Positions 34,582 to 44,184 of a stretch of 45,461 bases of DNA are shown here, piece by piece. The DNA comes from Anaerotignum sp. GTDB taxonomy: Bacteria > Bacillota > Clostridia > Lachnospirales > Anaerotignaceae. The stretch spans positions 1 through 45,461 of the forward strand of contig JAHHTU010000018.1 in NCBI GenBank assembly GCA_020024455.1. The letters run 5' to 3'. Position 1 is the stretch's first letter; each line of letters opens with the position of its first letter. The notes beneath the pieces were generated by a model. The model was given only the letters and a program-made list of their open reading frames with translations. It did no database searches and had not been told where the DNA came from. The position numbers were made by a program, and so were the translations under genes.

Positions 34582-34614
34582 TAAAAAAAGAGACATCAAA
34601 AGACATCTCTTTTT
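34582..34614 (-). terminator. Terminator after the hydrogenase-like gene
   Basis: Stem AAAAAGAGA / TCTCTTTTT (34585-34614) with a 12-base loop and T runs on both sides; 10 bases past the stop codon. Confidence 0.75.
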
Positions 34615-34623
34615 GTTTTTCTG

Positions 34624-36105
34624 TTATGCTTTTTCGTGATGTACCCGTTCCATATCAATATCCTGAATGGGATATGTTGCCAAAATATCCAATGGATTGT
34701 CCGTACTTGCTTCTTTTGCATGGCGGTTAATCAAATCAATCCCTTTGGCATCATGCAACAAAGATGCCGCACCGCCTGTGCAACCATGTTTGCAAATCAT
34801 ACCCTCGATAAAATTGCCATCTAATTTTCCAAAAGATGCCATTTTTAATGCTTTGATACATTCTTCCACGCCATTGCAACGTATCGGTTTCAAATCCACC
34901 TGCAATCCTGCCGCATGGATAGTACGTTCCACACTTTCTGTCAGCCCACCTGTGCGACCAAAGTTTCTGCCAAATGAGGACGCCATATCGCCTGTTTTTT
35001 CTTCCATATGTTCCAAATCAATGCCTTTTGCGTCAAACACTGCCTGCAATTCTTCAAATGTGATGACATTATCAATGGCATCTTGCACAGCTTCTTGTTT
35101 CATTTCCACCTTTTTTGCTGTACAAGGACCAATAAATATCACTTTTGCCTTCTCATCTTTTGCTTTGATGGCACGTCCAATCGCAATCATGGGAGAGACG
35201 GCTGTGGAGATATGTTCTTTTAAATTGGGATAATTCTTTTCCACATAATCCACAAATGCAGGACAGCAGGAAGATGTTTTCCAGCCCATTTCGTCTACCG
35301 TTTCTGCAAATTCCGTTGCCTCAAATGCAGAAACCATATCCGCACCGATTGCCGCCTCAATGACATCATGAAATCCCAATTCTTTGATTGCCGCATAAAG
35401 CTGTCCTGTTTTGATTTTCGGAAATTGGCTGGAACCTGCCGGTGCTACCACCGCATACACATGATAATTGGTATTATTCCAAGAATTTTTCAATAAATGC
35501 AACACATCTACAATAAAAGATTTATCTACAATCGCACCGAATGGGCATTGATAAATACACGCTCCACAAGAAATACATTTTTCATGGTCAATCATGGCTT
35601 TTCTGTTTTCGTCCATTTTCACAGCCCCCACAGAGCAAGCACGAATACAAGGACGTTTCACTTCGCTGATGGCATTAAATGGACAAACCTGTTTACAACG
35701 TCCACATTCAATACACAATTCCTGATTGATGTAAGAGCGATGGTTAACAATGGTAATTGCATTTTTGGGACATACTTCTTTGCATTTGTGTCCCAAACAG
35801 CCACGACAAGCCTCTGTCACTACAAAGCGGTCAATGGGACATTCATCGCAAGCAGAATCCAACACATTGATGACACGATTTTCTTTGCTTGGCTCCATCA
35901 CCAAATGCACACGGTCCTCAATGATATGTCTTTCTTTGTAAATACAGCAACGAAACAAGGCTTTTGGCCCTGGTATAATCTCCTCTGCAATCTCTCTGAC
36001 TGTATCAATGGAACTATCTAATGTGCCATCAAAAAAACGTTTTGAAACCTCTTTGTTGACCAAATACTTAATATATTGTACATTGCTTTCAAAATTTGCT
36101 GTCAT
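34624..36105 (-). CDS. [FeFe] hydrogenase, group B-like monomeric form
   Basis: 493 residues. The N-terminal half carries several cysteine clusters: CRGCLGHKC..C (100-112), CIECGRC..C (131-141), CIRAC (153-157) and CISCGAC..C (177-187), giving at least two to three [4Fe-4S] sites. The H-cluster motifs are TSSCCPAF (278-284; L1 variant), GPCTAKK (327-332; L2) and EGMICKHGCTGG (434-445; L3), the pattern of group B hydrogenases rather than TSCCPxW/MPCxxKxxE of group A. No NADH or flavin domain is attached, so the electron donor is probably ferredoxin. The physiological role of group B enzymes (H2 production or sensing) is not established. The ATG at 36105 has GAGG upstream; monocistronic. Confidence 0.9.
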   Translation of the reverse strand: MTANFESNVQYIKYLVNKEVSKRFFDGTLDSSIDTVREIAEEIIPGPKALFRCCIYKERHIIEDRVHLVMEPSKENRVINVLDSACDECPIDRFVVTEACRGCLGHKCKEVCPKNAITIVNHRSYINQELCIECGRCKQVCPFNAISEVKRPCIRACSVGAVKMDENRKAMIDHEKCISCGACIYQCPFGAIVDKSFIVDVLHLLKNSWNNTNYHVYAVVAPAGSSQFPKIKTGQLYAAIKELGFHDVIEAAIGADMVSAFEATEFAETVDEMGWKTSSCCPAFVDYVEKNYPNLKEHISTAVSPMIAIGRAIKAKDEKAKVIFIGPCTAKKVEMKQEAVQDAIDNVITFEELQAVFDAKGIDLEHMEEKTGDMASSFGRNFGRTGGLTESVERTIHAAGLQVDLKPIRCNGVEECIKALKMASFGKLDGNFIEGMICKHGCTGGAASLLHDAKGIDLINRHAKEASTDNPLDILATYPIQDIDMERVHHEKA

Positions 36106-36180
36106 TTTTATGTACCTCTTTTCCTGTTTTCTTGTTTTTGAAACACAACACACGGTATATCCTGATTGTAGCATATATAC

Positions 36181-36209
36181 ATAGTAACATAAAAATATTT
36201 CGCATACAA
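36181..36209 (-). promoter_or_regulatory. Promoter of the hydrogenase-like gene
   Basis: Minus strand TTGTAT (36204-36209), 17 bases, TACTAT (36181-36186). A second possible -10, TACAAT, lies 25 bases closer to the gene. Confidence 0.5.
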
Positions 36210-36254
36210 TATATCTTTTGAAAATATTTCCATATATCTGCTTGTATGTATGGT

Positions 36255-36833
36255 TTAATTTTTGATAATTTCTACGATTTTTCCATGTATTTCTGTCACT
36301 TCCTGTGCATGATGTGTAGACATACAGATAAATTTATTTTTTGTCAACATTTGTATCATACTGATCATCGTTTGTCTTGTTTGTGTATCCAATCCTTGAA
36401 ACGGCTCGTCCAACAAAAGTATATCAAAATCCACCAACAACGCCCTTGCAATGGCAATACGTCTTTGCATACCACCACTCAATGTTTCCACCGGCTTATG
36501 CACCCATGCAGATAATCCCATTTGCTCCAACATCGGCAAAATCTTATCTCTTTGTGCTTGTGTATGGCATACACAACATAAATTTTCCCAAACAGAAAAC
36601 CCGTGCAACAACCGATTTTCCTGAAATACCATACTGATTTTCTTTTCTTTGATACCGGATATACTGCCACTGTCTGCCTGCTCCAATCCTGCCAATATAC
36701 GCAACAATGTTGTTTTGCCTTGTCCCGATTTTCCCATCAAACAAATGGTATCCGTATCTTCCCAAGAACTGCAAAAATCTTGCAATACCTGTTTGCCATC
36801 ATATTGTTTGCACAAATCTTTTACCACAATCAT
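36255..36833 (-). CDS. ABC transporter ATP-binding protein (NitT/TauT type, short)
   Basis: 192 residues, shorter than the usual 240-260 because the C-terminal extension is missing; no frameshift is seen. Walker A GKSGQGKT (34-41), Q-loop VFQENRLL, signature LSGGMQRR and Walker B ILLLDEPFQGLD with the H-loop THHAQE are all intact. Its ATG overlaps the permease stop (ATGA). It energises the importer encoded by the two preceding genes. Confidence 0.9.
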   Translation of the reverse strand: MIVVKDLCKQYDGKQVLQDFCSSWEDTDTICLMGKSGQGKTTLLRILAGLEQADSGSISGIKEKKISMVFQENRLLHGFSVWENLCCVCHTQAQRDKILPMLEQMGLSAWVHKPVETLSGGMQRRIAIARALLVDFDILLLDEPFQGLDTQTRQTMISMIQMLTKNKFICMSTHHAQEVTEIHGKIVEIIKN

Positions 36834-37585
36834 GAAACTACCTGTCCTTTATTTTTTCTTTCCAACCACACCAACAAAAACAATATCAATTTTTCTATGC
36901 ACACACTTACAGCAACGATTGCCACCGTCCAGGCAAATAATGACGGCATTTGCAAATATACTTTTGCCTCTTGCAACCGCTCTCCCATAGAACCCTCTGG
37001 CATACCAATCACTTCTGCCGCAATGCCTGCTTTCCAGCAAAGTCCAATCGCCGTTGCAATCGCCGCACGCAAATACGGAAACAACTGCACAAACCAATAA
37101 TATCTGATTTTATGACGCACGCCCAACAGACAAATCATTTCCCAAATCTGTTTATCTGCATTCCAAAATCCCTGCAACAAATTTGTATATACCACAGGAA
37201 ACCCCATCAAAAACGCAATCAATACCGATAAATTGGCAGAAGATACCCACACCAAAGCCAATATGATAAACGATGCCACAGGGGTTGCTTTGATGGCTGC
37301 CACCAATGGCTGCAACAAGTTTTCCAAAGCACGATATTTTGCAGCATATGCTGCGGCTATCACACCCAAACACACTGCCAATAAAAATCCGCCCATAATC
37401 CGCCAACCGGAATAGACAATACTTTGCCAAAACGATATTTCCTGTATCAAGTTCCACAATGTCTTACATACAGCAACAGGAGATACCAAAAGTATCTCCT
37501 GTCCAATCCATATACTGCATATTTGCCAGACCATGAGCCAAAAAAGTACTGCTCCTATTTTTTCTCTGCCATATTTATTTGCCAT
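36830..37585 (-). CDS. ABC transporter permease (NitT/TauT type)
   Basis: 251 residues, about six hydrophobic spans, with the cytoplasmic coupling loop (EAA-like) near AAEVIGMPEGSMGERL. The ATG at 37585 overlaps the end of the binding-protein gene in another frame; its GGAGG site is about 12 bases away, longer than usual, so an alternative start further upstream (37618) is possible though unconserved in look. Partner of the lipoprotein and ATPase on either side. Confidence 0.88.
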   Translation of the reverse strand: MANKYGREKIGAVLFWLMVWQICSIWIGQEILLVSPVAVCKTLWNLIQEISFWQSIVYSGWRIMGGFLLAVCLGVIAAAYAAKYRALENLLQPLVAAIKATPVASFIILALVWVSSANLSVLIAFLMGFPVVYTNLLQGFWNADKQIWEMICLLGVRHKIRYYWFVQLFPYLRAAIATAIGLCWKAGIAAEVIGMPEGSMGERLQEAKVYLQMPSLFAWTVAIVAVSVCIEKLILFLLVWLERKNKGQVVS

Positions 37586-38564
37586 GGTAATAGAAATCCT
37601 CCTCAGGCATTGCACCACCTACGGATTTTGCGTTCTGGTCATACAATACCTGCAAATATCCGGATAATTTCTGTTGCATATCATTTCCTGTGATGCATAC
37701 CATATTGCAATATGGTATTGCTTTTTGTGCCACTGCCGCTTTCAAAATATCAAATTTTTCCATCAGTTTTGCCGCTTCTTCTGCATTTTCGTTGACATAT
37801 GCCACAGAATCTGCATACTGTGTCAAGAATGTATCCACAGCCTCCGGAGATTGTTCCGCAAAGTCTTTTCTTGCCACCACCACACCGGTAACCATACCAC
37901 TGGGATTTTCTGCATTTTTTTGCAAGATATCCCATTCTTTTGTCAAATCCAATGCAATTGTCAAATTTTCGTTTTTCATCTGTGCCGTTGTCACAAAAGG
38001 CTGTGGCAACAACGCAATGCCGTTTTCATCTTGTGCCAATGCCGCCACACATTCAGCGTGTTCTGTTTTCCATTCCAATGTCACATCTGTATCCGGATTG
38101 ATTTTGTTTTGTTCCAATATATAACGCAATGCAAATTCAGGTGTTGTACCTTTGCCTGCTGCATAAATGGTTTTGCCCTTCAAATCTGCCACAGACTGCA
38201 CTGTGTCACCATGTTCCACAATATACAATACCCCTAAGGTATTGACTGCCAACACCTGTATTTGTTTTTCTGTATTTTGATACAATACAGATGCCAAATT
38301 TGCAGGCACTGCTGCAATATCTACTTCTCCTTTTGCCAATTTGACAGACATTTCATCGGGGGCAGCTGCCAATGTAAATGTATACTCATTGGAGGCTGTT
38401 TTTCCGACTTCTTGGTCTTCCATCATTTTCACCATACCCATACCGGTTGGACCTTTTAACGCTCCCACACGCACTTGGGTTGATTCTGTTGGTTTCGCAC
38501 CACAGCCTGCAAATGATGCCACAATGAGGAAAGATGCAATTAAAACAGAAATTTTCTTTTTCAT
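37575..38564 (-). CDS. ABC transporter substrate-binding lipoprotein (NMT1/TauA-like)
   Basis: 329 residues; lipobox FAGC with C21. The mature part has the type II binding-protein layout of NitT/TauT/SsuA/ThiY families (GPTGMGMVKMMED near the N-terminus, GEVDIAAVPANLASVLYQN, KGKTIYAAGKGTTPEFALRY in parts). The substrate is unknown: nitrate, sulfonate and pyrimidine precursors are all handled by this superfamily. No riboswitch fits into the leader of about 30 bases. The promoter lies within the end of phoR. First gene of a three-gene importer. Confidence 0.88.
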   Translation of the reverse strand: MKKKISVLIASFLIVASFAGCGAKPTESTQVRVGALKGPTGMGMVKMMEDQEVGKTASNEYTFTLAAAPDEMSVKLAKGEVDIAAVPANLASVLYQNTEKQIQVLAVNTLGVLYIVEHGDTVQSVADLKGKTIYAAGKGTTPEFALRYILEQNKINPDTDVTLEWKTEHAECVAALAQDENGIALLPQPFVTTAQMKNENLTIALDLTKEWDILQKNAENPSGMVTGVVVARKDFAEQSPEAVDTFLTQYADSVAYVNENAEEAAKLMEKFDILKAAVAQKAIPYCNMVCITGNDMQQKLSGYLQVLYDQNAKSVGGAMPEEDFYYHGK

Positions 38565-38598
38565 ACTATATCCCGTCCTTTTTTGAAAATTCCTATTT

Positions 38599-38627
38599 AT
38601 TGTACTCCAACTATATCAATTGCACAA
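38599..38627 (-). promoter_or_regulatory. Promoter of the NMT1-like importer, overlapping the phoR 3' end
   Basis: Minus strand TTGTGC (38622-38627), 17 bases, TACAAT (38599-38604). The -35 lies in the last codons of phoR, and no terminator separates phoR from this operon, so read-through from the pho genes is also possible. Confidence 0.55.
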
Positions 38628-40307
38628 GTTAGAAATCGCATCATTTTCCTTCTTTTTCGGGAAAGTAATACAAAATTGTGTGCCTTTTTCGGTTTCACTT
38701 TCCACCAAAATGGTGGCATGATGTAATTTCACCCCATGCTTGACAATGGAAAGTCCCAATCCCGTCCCATCAATATCTTTGGAACGACTGCGATTGACAC
38801 GATAAAACCGTTCAAATATCCTATCTTGTTCCTCCAACGGAATACCAATCCCTGTATCTTTGACAAACAATTTCACTTCTGTTTCTGTCTGTTGTATGAT
38901 GATGGTCACACTGCCACCCTTTTTGTTATACCGAATGGCATTGTCACACAAATTGTATACCATTTCTTCCAATATCGAAGGTACTCCTTGTATCCATGCC
39001 TGCTCGATATGCAAATCCAAAGAGATATTTTGTTTGTTGGCGGGTTCTTGTATACGGTTGCAAACCGTTTCCACAATTTCTGCCAAATCCACAGATTGCA
39101 TCTGCATCGTATCTGCTGTTTCGTCCAATTTGGAAAGCTGTATGATGTCTTGTATCATGGAAATCAGCTTTTGTGCCTCCGTATAAATATTGTTCGCAAA
39201 ATGCGGAATATCTTGTGGTTGTACCATGCCGTTTTTGATGATTTCCGCAAAACCGGATATGGAAGTCAAAGGCGTTTTCAATTCATGGGACACGTTTGCC
39301 GTAAATTCTCTGCGTAAGCGTTCTCCATCTGCTTTTTCCGTATGGTCAAACAACAATACCACAACCCCTGCCACCAACATATCCTCCAAAACAGGGTTTG
39401 CCAACATTTTATATACTTTTCCCTTTTGTTCGAGCATGGTTTCACTGTGTTTGCCGTCCAATGCCTGCTGTATACAATCCCGAAACGGCTCGCTTCTGTT
39501 CCATACATATACCTTTTCTTTTTTCGTTTCTTCTGTCACACCCAATATTTGCAAAGCCGCTTGATTGCAAGACAATACATCGCCTTTGGTATCCAATACC
39601 AAAAGTCCTTCTTGCATATTAGTTGTAATGGCATAAAATTCTTTTTGTCGTTGTTGCTGCTCCCGTACCTGCTTTGCAATCATTTTTTTCTGTACCGCAA
39701 TACGACGCAAAAACGGGGATAACTCATCATATACCTCTGCCTGTTCCGGATATTCCAAATCCACGTTTTCCAGTGGTTTTGTAATATTTTTTGACGTTTT
39801 GCCAGCCAGTACCCCTGCCAAAACCAACGCCAATGCAAACAATACGGCAAACGGTTGCATCATCGAAAGCAAAATACTGCCGGCACTCCATGTGGTTTGT
39901 GAAATACGCATCACACTGCCGTCTTGCAAACGGACAGCAACATTATCTGTTTTTTCTGCCAATGTTTTGGAAATCCGTGTGCTTTCTCCCGTTCCCGATT
40001 GCAAAGCCTCTTGCACTTCTTCTCTTTGCAAATGATTTTCCATTTGGTTCACATCAGCCACAGAATCAAACAGCACTGTACCATCTGCACCAATCCATGT
40101 CAGCCTTTGCTGGCTTTTGGGCAGTTGTTCCAAATAAGAAATCCCTTGCATTTCCAAGCCCTGTTGCAAATATGTGATTTCCAAATACATGGATTTTTGT
40201 TGTGCATTTTCTGTATACTCACTCAAAAATGCCAACAATACCAAAGAAAATGATACAATCAAAAGCAAAGAAACATAAAATATACTGCGAAAAATACGTT
40301 TTGTCAC
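38616..40307 (-). CDS. phoR: Phosphate regulon sensor histidine kinase
   Basis: 563 residues. Span 1 at 9-29, an extracytoplasmic domain, span 2 at 149-169, a PAS domain about 222-325, the phosphorylated H341 (FTANVSHELKTPLTSISG) and a HATPase domain with DNAIRYN, DTGIGI and GTGLGLSIVKHG. The start is GTG at 40307, with AGGAGG 6 bases upstream, overlapping the phoB stop (GTGA). It follows phoB in the pst-pho cluster, so control by phosphate through the Pst system is the expected role. It is larger than E. coli PhoR and resembles the PhoR of Bacillus. Confidence 0.92.
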   Translation of the reverse strand: MTKRIFRSIFYVSLLLIVSFSLVLLAFLSEYTENAQQKSMYLEITYLQQGLEMQGISYLEQLPKSQQRLTWIGADGTVLFDSVADVNQMENHLQREEVQEALQSGTGESTRISKTLAEKTDNVAVRLQDGSVMRISQTTWSAGSILLSMMQPFAVLFALALVLAGVLAGKTSKNITKPLENVDLEYPEQAEVYDELSPFLRRIAVQKKMIAKQVREQQQRQKEFYAITTNMQEGLLVLDTKGDVLSCNQAALQILGVTEETKKEKVYVWNRSEPFRDCIQQALDGKHSETMLEQKGKVYKMLANPVLEDMLVAGVVVLLFDHTEKADGERLRREFTANVSHELKTPLTSISGFAEIIKNGMVQPQDIPHFANNIYTEAQKLISMIQDIIQLSKLDETADTMQMQSVDLAEIVETVCNRIQEPANKQNISLDLHIEQAWIQGVPSILEEMVYNLCDNAIRYNKKGGSVTIIIQQTETEVKLFVKDTGIGIPLEEQDRIFERFYRVNRSRSKDIDGTGLGLSIVKHGVKLHHATILVESETEKGTQFCITFPKKKENDAISNLCN

Positions 40308-40984
40308 GAAATACCTCCTATTTTGTACCCAACACCTCGTACTGTTTCGATATATTTTCCATACTCACCTAGTTTCTGTCGCAATGTCCGAATATGCACG
40401 TCAACCGTTCTGCTCTCGCCATCAAAATCATATCCCCAAACACGATTTAAAAGCTGTTCTCTGGACAGCACACGATTTTGATTTTCCAATAAATACCAAA
40501 GCAGGTCGAATTCTTTTTTTGTTACGGTCAACAATACACCTTTTTTTGTAATTTCATACCGTTCTTGATTGACAATCAAATCCCCCAACACAAACATATT
40601 TTGTCCGACTGTATGCAGGTTTTCCACTCTACGCAATAATGCTTTCACCCTTGCCACCAATTCCATCATACCAAAAGGCTTTGTCACATAATCGTCCGCT
40701 CCTTGCTCCAATCCCATGACTTTATCATATTCTGTGCCTTTTGCTGTCAACATCAATATCGGTATTTTTTTAGTTGCTTCTTGCCGGCGTAATTTTTGCA
40801 AAATCTGCATACCATCTTCTTCCGGCAACATAATATCCAATAAAATCAAGTCAGGCAGACATTCTTTACAGGCAGACCAAAACAACGACGGTTTTTCAAA
40901 CCCTTTCGTTTGCAATCCCGTTGTATTGAGCGTATACGCCACCAATTCTCGAATACTGTTGTCATCTTCTACCAAATAAATCAT
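40304..40984 (-). CDS. phoB: Phosphate regulon response regulator (OmpR family)
   Basis: 226 residues: receiver domain with phospho-acceptor D50 (LILLDIMLP), switch residues T/K (MLTAKG, YVTKPF), and a C-terminal winged helix (TVTKKEFDLLWYLLENQ, RVWGYDFDGESRTVDVHIRTLRQKLG in parts). Called phoP in Bacillus. GAGAGGGG precedes the ATG. It should bind the repeat boxes upstream of pstS (45201-45240). Confidence 0.93.
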   Translation of the reverse strand: MIYLVEDDNSIRELVAYTLNTTGLQTKGFEKPSLFWSACKECLPDLILLDIMLPEEDGMQILQKLRRQEATKKIPILMLTAKGTEYDKVMGLEQGADDYVTKPFGMMELVARVKALLRRVENLHTVGQNMFVLGDLIVNQERYEITKKGVLLTVTKKEFDLLWYLLENQNRVLSREQLLNRVWGYDFDGESRTVDVHIRTLRQKLGEYGKYIETVRGVGYKIGGIS

Positions 40985-41021
40985 CTGTTGACCCCTCTCT
41001 TGTGTTGTTTTTTAGAAGGCG

Positions 41022-41693
41022 TTATGGTTCTATATCCGTTTTGGTATCCAATTCGCCATGGGTACCTGTAATACTGTATTCTACCCATTCTGCAATATTG
41101 GTTGCATGGTCACCAATACGTTCCAGATATTTTGCAATCATCAACAAATCAATATACACTTCCCCATTGCCGCCTTTTGCCACCAAAGCAATCAACTCAT
41201 TGCGGATTGTCACAAACAAATCATCTACCACATCATCATAGGCAATGACGTTTCGTGCCAATTCCAAATCTCTTTTTACAAATGAATTGACGCTTTGTGT
41301 CACCATTTTCATCACTTCTTTTGACATAGATTTGATATGCAAACTACTTGCAATATTCAAATCTTTATCATGCATATTTTTGACAATTTCCACAATATCC
41401 GCCGCTTGGTCACCAATTCGTTCCATATCGGAAATCATTTTCAATGCAGAAGAAATTGCTCTGAGGTCTTTTGCCACCGGTTGCTGTTGCAGCAATAAAC
41501 GCATACAAAGTGCCTCAATATCCCTTTCTTTTCGGTCAATCTCCGCATCTTTTTTCAACACCACAGGTACGAGCGTGCTGTCTTTTTCAAAAAAAGCCTG
41601 TATTGCCGCTGTAATTGCTTCTTCACATAATGCTCCCATGGTAATCAATTCCACATGAAGTTGTTCCAACTGTTCATCAAATCTGGTACGCAT
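41022..41693 (-). CDS. phoU: Phosphate signalling protein PhoU
   Basis: 223 residues, two three-helix bundles, each with the metal-binding ERIGD motif (SDMERIGDQAADI and YLERIGDHATNI). PhoU links Pst transport to PhoR. The ATG at 41693 follows GGGGAGG and starts one base after the pstB stop; a longer frame upstream would overlap pstB and is rejected. Confidence 0.95.
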   Translation of the reverse strand: MRTRFDEQLEQLHVELITMGALCEEAITAAIQAFFEKDSTLVPVVLKKDAEIDRKERDIEALCMRLLLQQQPVAKDLRAISSALKMISDMERIGDQAADIVEIVKNMHDKDLNIASSLHIKSMSKEVMKMVTQSVNSFVKRDLELARNVIAYDDVVDDLFVTIRNELIALVAKGGNGEVYIDLLMIAKYLERIGDHATNIAEWVEYSITGTHGELDTKTDIEP

Positions 41694-41694
41694 A

Positions 41695-42447
41695 TCAACC
41701 AAACCTCCCCGTAATATAATCTTCTGTTCTTTGGTCTTGTGGCATAGAAAATATTTTTTCCGTGTCGCCATATTCCACCACTTCCCCCATCAGGAAAAAG
41801 GCGGTTCTGTCTGAAATACGAGTTGCTTGCTGCATATTGTGTGTCACCATGATAATAGTGTACTCTTTTTTCAGTTCTTCTGCAAGTTCTTCAATACGCA
41901 AAGTTGAAATTGGGTCTAATGCAGAAGTCGGCTCGTCCATCAAAAGCACCTCCGGCTGTACTGCCAATGCTCTTGCAATACACAATCTTTGTTGCTGTCC
42001 ACCACTCATACCCAAGGCATTTTTTTTCAATCTGTCTTTGACTTCGTCCCATATGGCAGCATCACGCAATGCTTTTTCCACAATATCGTCCAACTGTACT
42101 TTGGAACGAATGCCATGTGTTCTGGGGCCATATGCCACATTGTCATAGATGCTCATCGGAAACGGATTTGGTTTTTGGAACACCATGCCCACACGTTTTC
42201 TCAGTGTGTTTAAGTCCATATCTCCATAAATATCTTCCCCGTCCAACAACACTTCACCCTTAATGCGACACCCTTCCACCAAGTCATTCATACGGTTTAA
42301 TGATTTTAACAATGTGGATTTCCCACAACCGGAAGGCCCAATGAATGCTGTAATCTTTTTTTCCGGAATTTGCATATTGATATTTTTCAATGCCTTAAAG
42401 TCACTGTAATATAAATCCAAATCGCAAATTTCAAGTTTATTTTCCAT
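41695..42447 (-). CDS. pstB: Phosphate ABC transporter ATP-binding protein
   Basis: 250 residues, normal PstB length. Walker A GPSGCGKS (37-44), MVFQKPNPFPMSIYDNVAYG (Q-loop region specific for PstB), signature LSGGQQQR, Walker B VLLMDEPTSALDP. The ATG at 42447 overlaps the pstA stop by one base (TGATG); a TTG one codon earlier is possible. Confidence 0.97.
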   Translation of the reverse strand: MENKLEICDLDLYYSDFKALKNINMQIPEKKITAFIGPSGCGKSTLLKSLNRMNDLVEGCRIKGEVLLDGEDIYGDMDLNTLRKRVGMVFQKPNPFPMSIYDNVAYGPRTHGIRSKVQLDDIVEKALRDAAIWDEVKDRLKKNALGMSGGQQQRLCIARALAVQPEVLLMDEPTSALDPISTLRIEELAEELKKEYTIIMVTHNMQQATRISDRTAFFLMGEVVEYGDTEKIFSMPQDQRTEDYITGRFG

Positions 42448-43316
42448 CAATCTTTCACTCCTACTTTTTTTGCAATCAATTCAGACAATCCATTGATGCC
42501 CAATACCATCACCAACAACACCACTGCGGTTGCATATGCTTGGTCCATATACAGTCCCTCGTTTAACAGTGCATACATATGCACAGACAATGTACGTCCG
42601 GATTCCATCAAGCCCCCTGCCACAGTTGCAGATGTTCCTGCCGGATACAACAAAGCGGCTGTTTCGCCAACAATTCTGCCAATCGCCAATATCACACCGG
42701 ATAATATCCCCGGCATGGCAGATGGCAGCACTATTCTAAAAATAGTACGCAAATGTCCTGCACCCAATCCAAAACTGCCCTCTCTGTATAAATCAGGTAC
42801 AGACAACAATGCTTCTTCTGTGGTACGCATAATGAGTGGCAATATCATAATTGCCAATGTCAATGCACCACCCAACATACTGTATCCCCAGCCCAAAAAT
42901 TCATTAAATAACAAAAAACCAAACAAGCCATATACAATCGAGGGAATACCAGAAAGGGTTTCTGTTGTCAGTCGTACCACAGAAACCAATTTGTTGCCTC
43001 TTTTTGCATATTCTGCCAAATAAATGGCTGAGCCAATGCCAACGGGCAACGCCACCAACAACGAAAGTGCGGTAATGCTAATGGTATTGATGATGGCAGG
43101 CATCATGGATACATTTTCTGTGTTATATTCCCAAGCAAACAATTCCGGTTTCAAATACGGAATCCCTTTTATCACAATGTATGCCACCAAAGCAATCAAT
43201 ACAGACAATGTGATGATTGCTGACAATATCACCAGCAAAAACAACAAACCAGAAAGCGGGTGTCTGCGATATGTCTGCAAACGTTGTTTCCATTTTGTTT
43301 TCGTTTGTGACTTCAT
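42447..43316 (-). CDS. pstA: Phosphate ABC transporter permease PstA
   Basis: 289 residues with six hydrophobic spans. PstA-typical segments: SGIPSIVYGLFGFLLF and EALLSVPDLYREGSFGLGA, with the coupling loop LPSAMPGILSGVILAIGR. The start overlaps the pstC stop (ATGA). Together with PstC it forms the phosphate channel. Confidence 0.95.
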   Translation of the reverse strand: MKSQTKTKWKQRLQTYRRHPLSGLLFLLVILSAIITLSVLIALVAYIVIKGIPYLKPELFAWEYNTENVSMMPAIINTISITALSLLVALPVGIGSAIYLAEYAKRGNKLVSVVRLTTETLSGIPSIVYGLFGFLLFNEFLGWGYSMLGGALTLAIMILPLIMRTTEEALLSVPDLYREGSFGLGAGHLRTIFRIVLPSAMPGILSGVILAIGRIVGETAALLYPAGTSATVAGGLMESGRTLSVHMYALLNEGLYMDQAYATAVVLLVMVLGINGLSELIAKKVGVKD

Positions 43317-44155
43317 TTCACACTCCCCTTTCTCAATGCAGAAAATGACAGATTGATAATCAGTATAAACACAAACAATACAACTGCTGTCCCCAGCAAC
43401 GCTCCTCTGTGTAAATCGGTTGCATATCCCATTTCCATTACAATATTTGCTGTTAATGTACGCACACCACTAAATACACTGTTTGGCATCACCGGCTGAT
43501 TGCCCGCAATCATAACAACTGCCATTGTTTCTCCTATGGCACGTCCAATCCCCAAAATCACACCTGCCAAAATCCCTTGCCTTGCCGCAGGCAACATCAC
43601 AAAAAATACACTTCTTTCCTGTGTTGCACCCAATGCCAAAGAACCCTCATAATAAGAGTTTGGTACAGCACGCAATGCGGATTCCGAAACACCAATGACT
43701 GTTGGCAATATCATAATGCCCAATAATATAGAGGCTGTCAAAATACCTTTCCCGCTACCACCAAACAAGTTTTGTATCATCGGCACCAAAACAACCAAAC
43801 CAAAAAAACCATATACAATCGAGGGAATACCTGCCAATAAAGAAACAGCCGGTTTGATGAAGCGATATAACTGTTCCGGACAAAATCTTGCCAAAAATAT
43901 GGCACACAATATTCCCAAAGGTACACCAATGACCACCGCACCTGCTGTCACATAAATGCTGCCAATAATCATCGGAAAAATACCAAAAATTTCATTTGAT
44001 GGTTTCCACTTCATACCTGTCAAAAAATCCACTGCCCCAATTTGTTGTATAGCAGGAACACCTTTTGCAAATAAGAAAATGCAAATCAATGCCACTGCCA
44101 ATATTGACACACACGCAGTCAATAAAAATACTATTCGCATTAACATTTCTTTCAT
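43313..44155 (-). CDS. pstC: Phosphate ABC transporter permease PstC
   Basis: 280 residues, six spans; AGIPSIVYGFFGLVVLVP and SALRAVPNSYYEGSLALGAT mirror the PstA motifs. Preceded by GGAGAG 8-9 bases before the ATG. Separated from pstS by a long stem-loop. Similarity of loops in PstA and PstC is normal for the paralogous subunits. Confidence 0.95.
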   Translation of the reverse strand: MKEMLMRIVFLLTACVSILAVALICIFLFAKGVPAIQQIGAVDFLTGMKWKPSNEIFGIFPMIIGSIYVTAGAVVIGVPLGILCAIFLARFCPEQLYRFIKPAVSLLAGIPSIVYGFFGLVVLVPMIQNLFGGSGKGILTASILLGIMILPTVIGVSESALRAVPNSYYEGSLALGATQERSVFFVMLPAARQGILAGVILGIGRAIGETMAVVMIAGNQPVMPNSVFSGVRTLTANIVMEMGYATDLHRGALLGTAVVLFVFILIINLSFSALRKGSVK

Positions 44156-44184
44156 CTGTAAATTCTCTCCTTTTTCGCTGTAAA

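Noticed and set aside
38565..38615. Riboswitch (for example TPP) ahead of the NMT1-like importer
   Set aside because: The leader after the predicted start is only about 30 bases, too short for any known aptamer.
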